From Streptomyces sp. 378 (GTDB lineage: Bacteria; Actinomycetota; Actinomycetes; Streptomycetales; Streptomycetaceae), in assembly GCF_030124145.1 (NCBI RefSeq), contig NZ_JASKMS010000037.1, forward strand, positions 1 through 64,000: a stretch of 64,000 nucleotides of DNA, read 5' to 3'. The notes beneath the pieces are model-generated. The model was given only the letters and a program-made list of their open reading frames with translations, was not told the DNA's origin and did not search any database. This document shows, one piece after another, positions 59,612 to 64,000 of this stretch. Each line of letters begins with the position of its first letter. Within the stretch, counting starts at the first letter, position 1. The translations under genes were made by a program, and so were the position numbers.

Positions 59612-59686
59612 CGGTCCTGACGGGATTTGAACCCGCGGCCTCCACCTTGACAGGGTGGCGAGCACTCCAAACTGCTCCACAGGACC
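59612..59686 (-). tRNA. tRNA-Asp(GTC), second copy
   Basis: 75 nt, same sequence as 53918-53992: acceptor GGTCCTG/CAGGACC, anticodon GTC. Confidence 0.93.
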
Positions 59687-59721
59687 AAGCTTCGTACGAC
59701 AGTGTCGCACAGGGTGGTGCG

Positions 59722-59794
59722 TGCCCCCAACGGGATTCGAACCCGTGCTACCGCCTTGAAAGGGCGGCGTCCTAGGCCGCTAGACGATGAGGGC
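59722..59794 (-). tRNA. tRNA-Glu(TTC)
   Basis: 73 nt, acceptor GCCCTCA/TGGGGGC (one G-U pair), anticodon loop CTTTCAA with anticodon TTC, D-arm GTCTAGCGGCC and T-loop TTCGAAT as usual for Glu. First of the cluster in transcription order. Confidence 0.92.
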
Positions 59795-59874
59795 TATCGG
59801 CCCGCCTGGGCGCTTCTCAGCGCGTCGGGGACGTGAGAAGCATATGGGATGGGGGGAGCTATCGCCAAAACGGT

Positions 59875-61449
59875 TTAGGGGGAGGCCGTCGGACTGCCCT
59901 CCGGCGGGGTGCTGGGGGACGGGCTCGCGCCGGGCTGGTTCTCCTTGGGGATGTGGCGGCTGACCTCGGCTGTGGTGAGGCCGAGGCCGCCCAGTTCGAT
60001 CTCGTCCCAGGCCTGGAGATGGCGGGTGTCCCGGTCGAAGTAGAGGATCGACGTCTCGATGGGGTCGGGGTGCTTGCCCTCGATGGCGCGCAGGCCGCTG
60101 CCGCCCGTGGAGCCCTCGATGCGGAGGCGGGTGCCGTAGGGCAGGATCTCCATCTCGTCGTGGTGGAGGTGGCCTGCCAGGACCAGGGGGACTTCTCCGT
60201 CGACTTCGCGGGCGGCGTCGGGTTCGTGGGTGACGGCGATGTCGACCGGGGTGCCGGCCGTGTTCTGGTCGCGCAGGGCTGTGGCCAGTCGGGCGCCGGC
60301 GAGTTCCTGGGACTGTTCGGCGCCTGTCTGCTGGGAGCGGTCGGGGGTGAACTGGGGGTCGCCGATGCCGGCGAAGCGCAGGCCTTTGATCGTTTTGGCT
60401 TTGGCGTCGTCCAGGACGTGGACGTTTTTCAGGTTTTGCATGTAGCGCTGGGTGGTCATCGAGTCGTGGTTGCCGCGGACCCAGACGTAGGGGGCGCCGA
60501 GGTCTTCGATGGGGTCCAGGAAGCCGTTTTCGGCGGCTGTGCCGTGGTCCATGGTGTCGCCGGAGTCGACGATGACGTCGATCTTGTACTGCTCCACGAG
60601 GGAGGCGATGATCTTCCAGCTCGCCGGGTTGAGGTGGATGTCGGAGACGTGCAGGACCCGGATGGTGGAGGGGTCGGGCGCGTAGGCGGGGAGTGTGGAG
60701 GTGGCGTCGTAGAGCTTGGTCACGTTGGTGACCAGGCGGGCCAGTTCCTTCTGGTAGATGTCGAATTCGGTGACGATGTTGCGGGCGTTGCCGACGAGGG
60801 AGGGGGCGGAGGTGAGCAGGCCGGAGAACTTGGGTTCCAGGACGGAGTCGGGGCGCCAGGTGGCGTAGGCGGTGGTGCCTGAGGCGGCGAGGAGGGTGAG
60901 GGCGAGGCCGCCGGCGGCGAGGGCGCGGCGTGGGCGGCGGTAGACGGCGAGGCCGAGGGCGGTGGCTCCGGCGACGACGGCGACGCCGGAGCGGAGGGCG
61001 AGGTCGAGGGTGCCGCGGCCGACGTCTTCGTTGACTTCGTCTTGGAGGCCGGAGAGGCGTTCGGGGTGGTCGACGAGGGCTTGGGAGCGGTCGGGGTCGA
61101 GTTGGTCGATGTTGACGTCTAGGCGGAGGGGGGCGTTGTGGCTGTCGAGTTGGAGGTCGCCGAGGGGTGAGATGTTGATTTTGGTGCCGCCGGTGAGGGA
61201 GGGGCGGAGGGTCATGGTGGTGTTCATGGGGCCGACGGGGACGCGGACGTTGCCGACGACGAGGAGTCCGAGCCAGGCGCCGAGGAGGACGACGGTCACG
61301 AGTCCTGCCGCCCGGGCCCAGGGGTGCGGCTGTGCCACGAGTTCGATGGTGGTGGGTGCCTGGCGTGAGCGGTAGTGGCGGGTCAGGGCGCGTGGGCCCT
61401 GGAGGATCGGGTTGAGGACGCTCCGGACTGCGGCGGGGACGCGGGCCAT
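59875..61449 (-). CDS. Membrane-anchored metallophosphoesterase
   Basis: A 524-residue protein with a membrane helix at about 48-66 (GLVTVVLLGAWLGLLVVG), a beta-rich segment, further hydrophobic helices near 150-195, then a calcineurin-like phosphoesterase domain. Metal-ligand motifs are HVSDIHLNP, VDSGDTMDHG, VRGNHDSMTT, ITHEPDAA-like VTHEPDA and LAGHLHHDE. The catalytic domain would face outward. It may hydrolyse a phosphodiester of lipids or wall polymers. The C-terminal tail is Pro/Ser-rich. It is divergent from the 61533 metallopeptidase gene. Confidence 0.88.
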   Translation of the reverse strand: MARVPAAVRSVLNPILQGPRALTRHYRSRQAPTTIELVAQPHPWARAAGLVTVVLLGAWLGLLVVGNVRVPVGPMNTTMTLRPSLTGGTKINISPLGDLQLDSHNAPLRLDVNIDQLDPDRSQALVDHPERLSGLQDEVNEDVGRGTLDLALRSGVAVVAGATALGLAVYRRPRRALAAGGLALTLLAASGTTAYATWRPDSVLEPKFSGLLTSAPSLVGNARNIVTEFDIYQKELARLVTNVTKLYDATSTLPAYAPDPSTIRVLHVSDIHLNPASWKIIASLVEQYKIDVIVDSGDTMDHGTAAENGFLDPIEDLGAPYVWVRGNHDSMTTQRYMQNLKNVHVLDDAKAKTIKGLRFAGIGDPQFTPDRSQQTGAEQSQELAGARLATALRDQNTAGTPVDIAVTHEPDAAREVDGEVPLVLAGHLHHDEMEILPYGTRLRIEGSTGGSGLRAIEGKHPDPIETSILYFDRDTRHLQAWDEIELGGLGLTTAEVSRHIPKENQPGASPSPSTPPEGSPTASP

Positions 61450-61532
61450 TGGTCGCGTATGCCCGTGTGGGTGGGTGGATATGCGGAGCGGGAGGGCTCT
61501 CGTGCGGTGGGGTGGTGCCGGACAATGGGCGT

Positions 61533-61883
61533 GTGCTGGAGATGACGCGTGAGGAGTTCGAGGAGCTGGTCGCCGAGGCGCTGGACCGGATTCCGCCGGA
61601 GTTGATGCGGTTGATGGACAACGTCGCGGTGTTCGTCGAGGACGAGCCGCCGGCGGACGATCCGGAGTTGTTGGGGTTGTACGAGGGGACTCCGTTGACG
61701 GATCGGGGTGAGTGGTACGCCGGTGTGTTGCCGGATCGGATCACGATCTACCGGAATCCGACGTTGCGGATGTGTGAGTCGCGGGAGGATGTCGTCGCGG
61801 AGACGGAGATCACTGTGGTGCATGAGATCGCGCATCACTTCGGCATTGATGACGCGCGTCTTCACGCTCTGGGCTATGGGTGA
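61533..61883 (+). CDS. Zincin-type metallopeptidase family protein
   Basis: A 116-residue protein from GTG 61533 (VLEMTREEFEELVAEALDRI); ATG 61542 is the alternative. It belongs to the short zincin family (PF06262-type) with HExxHxxxxxD as VVHEIAHHFGIDDARLHALG, preceded by LLGLYEGTPLTDRG and DRITIYRNP. The last His and Asp complete the metal site. Widespread in actinobacteria, function undefined, cytoplasmic. Confidence 0.85.
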   Translation: MLEMTREEFEELVAEALDRIPPELMRLMDNVAVFVEDEPPADDPELLGLYEGTPLTDRGEWYAGVLPDRITIYRNPTLRMCESREDVVAETEITVVHEIAHHFGIDDARLHALGYG

Positions 61884-61970
61884 TCGGGTTGTGAATGCGG
61901 GGCGCGTGTCCTCTTGTGGGCGGGGGGAGTTGGAGGTGTTGACTCCATCGCGCCTTCCGGAGGTGGCCCC

Positions 61971-62501
61971 GTGCGCCCCTTGTACGTACCCGTCCGACTG
62001 GCCGTCACGGTCGTGGCGGTCGCCGCTGCCGCCGGCTGTATGAGTGTCGGCGACGACGACGTGGGCGGGAGTGTCAAGCCGTCGCACTCGGCCGGTCGGC
62101 CGGGTGGTGGGGCGCCCGATGGGGGGCCGGCGGTTTCGGGTGGCGGTGGGTTCGGCGTGGCGGGGGCCGAGGGTGTGCGGGGGCGTGGCAAGGGCCAGAA
62201 GGACGGGAAGGGCAAGGGGGGCGGGGGGCGGGGGTCGGCGTCCCCCGAGGTGTCGCCGAGCGCTGATGTGAGTCCGTCGGTGCCGGGGCGTGACGGGCCG
62301 GGGAAGCCGTCGCGGCCCTCGCCGAGGCCGCCGGTGCCGCCGGCGCCCACGCGGACGGTGGAGCCGGAGCCGACGCCGACGCCGCCGGAGCCGACGGTGT
62401 CGCCGGAGCCGACGCCGGAGCCGTCGTCGTCGGCGCATGAGCCGCCGGGGCCGCAGTTGGCGCAGCGGGAGCCGGCGCCGGAGGCGGGTTCGCCGGCGTG
62501 A
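61971..62501 (+). CDS. Pro/Gly-rich lipoprotein
   Basis: A 176-residue protein from GTG 61971, with GGAGGT seven bases before. The first 24 residues form a lipoprotein signal with the lipobox AAAGC. The rest is low complexity: Gly/Lys-rich (GKGQKDGKGKGGGG) and then Pro/Glu/Thr/Ser repeats (PEPTPTPPEPTVSPEPTPEP). It would be a disordered, wall-spanning lipoprotein without a folded domain. Function unknown; the opposite strand is open but lacks signals. Confidence 0.6.
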   Translation: MRPLYVPVRLAVTVVAVAAAAGCMSVGDDDVGGSVKPSHSAGRPGGGAPDGGPAVSGGGGFGVAGAEGVRGRGKGQKDGKGKGGGGRGSASPEVSPSADVSPSVPGRDGPGKPSRPSPRPPVPPAPTRTVEPEPTPTPPEPTVSPEPTPEPSSSAHEPPGPQLAQREPAPEAGSPA

Positions 62502-62829
62502 GGTGGGGGTGCGGTGTGGGGTGGGGAGTCTGTGGGCCGGGGTGGGAACATTTCCGGGTGGCGGGTGGTTGCAGCTCTCGGGTGGCCGTTCGGTTGTCGG
62601 AGGGTGGCCCGCTGTTCCTGCGCGGTCCGGTTTGCCTTGAGGGGTCCGGAGTGCGTATGGTGGCAGATCGTTTGATCCCATCTTGCCCGGCGCCACTGCA
62701 GAGCGCGCCGTGTGGCGCGTACTCTCCCTTGCCGTGGTGGACCGCATTGAGGCGGTCGTATTGCGAATCGCGAATCACGGAGTTGACGGGCGCGTGCCGA
62801 CTTGAGACTCCGGAAGGTTTCGCATTCGC
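62502..62829 (+). promoter_or_regulatory. Long 5' region of the DEAD-box helicase gene
   Basis: There is no gene in 328 bases. A direct repeat GCGAATCGCGAATC lies at about 62764-62777, and a possible -35 TTGACG at 62783. GGAAGG before the ATG is the probable ribosome site. DEAD-box helicases of this kind are often cold-regulated through long leaders, which would fit. Confidence 0.4.
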
Positions 62830-64000
62830 ATGTCCATCGCCAGTACTGATCACGTCGTCGTGCCCGAGAACGAGGCAATCGAGGACGCCCCCGAGGCCAC
62901 GTTCACGGACCTCGGTCTTCCCGAAGGCGTTGTGCGCAAGCTTGCGCAGAACGGCGTGACCACTCCCTTCCCGATCCAGGCCGCGACCATTCCGGACGCC
63001 CTGGCCGGCAAGGACATCCTCGGCCGTGGCCGCACGGGCTCCGGCAAGACTCTGTCGTTCGGTCTGCCGACTCTGGCCACGCTGGCCGGTGGCCGTACCG
63101 AGAAGCACAAGCCGCGTGCGGTCATCCTGACGCCGACGCGTGAGCTGGCCATGCAGGTCGCCGACGCGTTGCAGCCCTACGGCGACGTCCTCGGCCTGAA
63201 GATGAAGGTCGTCTGCGGCGGTACGTCGATGGGCAACCAGATCTACGCCCTGGAGCGGGGCGTCGACGTGCTGGTCGCCACGCCGGGCCGGCTGCGGGAC
63301 ATCATCAACCGCGGTGCCTGTTCGCTGGAGAACGTGCAGATCGCCGTTCTCGACGAGGCCGATCAGATGTCGGACCTGGGCTTCCTGCCCGAGGTCACCG
63401 AGCTGCTCGACCAGGTTCCGGCCGGCGGCCAGCGCATGCTGTTCTCGGCCACGATGGAGAACGAGATCTCCACGCTGGTCAAGCGCTATCTGACCGACCC
63501 GGTCACGCACGAGGTCGACAGCGCCCAGGGCAACGTGACGACCATGTCGCATCACATTCTCATCGTGAAGCCCAAGGACAAGGCGCCGGTCACGGCCGCG
63601 ATCGCCTCCCGCAAGGGCCGCACGATCATCTTCGTCCGCACCCAGCTGGGCGCGGACCGTATCGCCGAGCAGCTCTGCGACTCCGGTGTGAAGGCCGACG
63701 CGCTGCACGGCGGTATGACGCAGGGTGCGCGTACGCGTGTGCTGGAGGACTTCAAGAAGGGCTACGTCAACGCGCTCGTCGCGACGGACGTCGCCGCTCG
63801 CGGTATTCACGTCGACGGCATCGACCTGGTGCTGAACGTGGACCCGGCCGGTGATCACAAGGACTACCTGCACCGGGCGGGCCGCACGGCGCGTGCCGGC
63901 CGCACGGGCACGGTCGTGTCGCTGTCGCTGCCGCATCAGCGGCGTCAGATCTTCCGGCTGATGGAGGACGCGGGCGTCGACGCCGGGCGTCACATCATCC
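62830..64000 (+). CDS. DEAD-box ATP-dependent RNA helicase (partial, runs off the window)
   Basis: At least 390 residues from ATG 62830 with no stop before the window ends. It starts MSIASTDHVVVPENEAIEDA, then the Q motif (VTTPFPIQAATIPDALAG), motif I GRGRTGSGKTLSFGLP, Ia TPTRELAMQV, Ib VATPGRLRDII, II VLDEADQMSDLGF, III LFSATM, IV IIFVRTQLGADRI, V ATDVAARGIHV and VI YLHRAGRTARAGRTG. It belongs to the RhlE/CsdA-like group that unwinds RNA in ribosome assembly and cold adaptation. The C-terminal tail lies outside the window. Confidence 0.93.
   Translation, partial: MSIASTDHVVVPENEAIEDAPEATFTDLGLPEGVVRKLAQNGVTTPFPIQAATIPDALAGKDILGRGRTGSGKTLSFGLPTLATLAGGRTEKHKPRAVILTPTRELAMQVADALQPYGDVLGLKMKVVCGGTSMGNQIYALERGVDVLVATPGRLRDIINRGACSLENVQIAVLDEADQMSDLGFLPEVTELLDQVPAGGQRMLFSATMENEISTLVKRYLTDPVTHEVDSAQGNVTTMSHHILIVKPKDKAPVTAAIASRKGRTIIFVRTQLGADRIAEQLCDSGVKADALHGGMTQGARTRVLEDFKKGYVNALVATDVAARGIHVDGIDLVLNVDPAGDHKDYLHRAGRTARAGRTGTVVSLSLPHQRRQIFRLMEDAGVDAGRHII

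Noticed and set aside
61874..62878. Long minus-strand frames opposite the lipoprotein gene
   Set aside because: Pro/Arg-rich shadow frames without signals; the plus-strand ORF has a ribosome site and lipobox.

Overview
The window looks like a Streptomyces chromosome (or a close relative). It has very high GC, strongly GC3-biased genes, an actinobacterial purine gene set (purD, purC, purS/purQ/purL, purF, purM), bldC, valine dehydrogenase, an Lsr2-family nucleoid protein and a parS-like site. The order dnaX-purD-purC-lsr2-purSQL-purF-purM-vdh-bldC-hrpA is the familiar core arrangement of streptomycetes and suggests an origin-proximal core location. No species is assigned.

Layout. 0-8.2 kb: core or variable genes (CopC-CopD copper protein, DUF72, a PAS-GAF-SpoIIE phosphatase, DUF4383, a pyrimidine-dimer-glycosylase-like protein, small unknown proteins). 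8.27-26.29 kb: an 18-kb segment bounded by a 31-bp near-perfect direct repeat (23 bp exact). The right copy lies inside an intact tRNA-Ser(GGA) gene, so the segment is most simply an old genomic island. Its left edge is scarred: a 5'-truncated WYL/helicase-associated gene abuts an N-terminally truncated XRE regulator that still precedes an ImmA/IrrE-type peptidase. Its main cargo is an operon-like run (15.4-24.5 kb) of overlapping genes, divergent from a zinc-ribbon/XRE regulator: an unknown protein, a thymidylate-kinase-like kinase, a PEP-mutase-family enzyme, a NUDIX protein, a TylF-type methyltransferase, a D-2-hydroxyacid dehydrogenase, a nucleotidyltransferase-fold protein, a radical SAM/SPASM protein, a 2OG-Fe(II) oxygenase, a 53-residue peptide and an HExxH peptide-modification protein. 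This combines the hallmarks of a peptide natural product (RiPP) with a possible C-P bond-forming enzyme and is the best candidate for an undescribed system here.

26.2-53.1 kb: housekeeping. tRNA-Ser, SRP RNA and dnaX are followed by purine biosynthesis genes interspersed with a degenerate M48-like membrane protein, a dimethylformamidase-like protein, a response regulator/histidine kinase/ABC exporter cassette lying between two nearly identical tRNA-Gly genes, Lsr2, an ArsR-like regulator with a visible palindromic operator, an M23 peptidase, a META-domain lipoprotein, vdh and bldC. Together the pur genes cover most IMP pathway steps from PRPP (PurF) through GAR (PurD), FGAM (PurSQL), AIR (PurM) and SAICAR (PurC).

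53.1-64 kb: DUF6274, tRNA-Asp, hrpA, a frameshifted TnpB of the IS200/IS605 family, a tRNA-Phe/parS/tRNA-Asp/tRNA-Glu cluster, a membrane metallophosphoesterase, a zincin-type metallopeptidase, a lipoprotein and the start of a DEAD-box RNA helicase that runs off the window.
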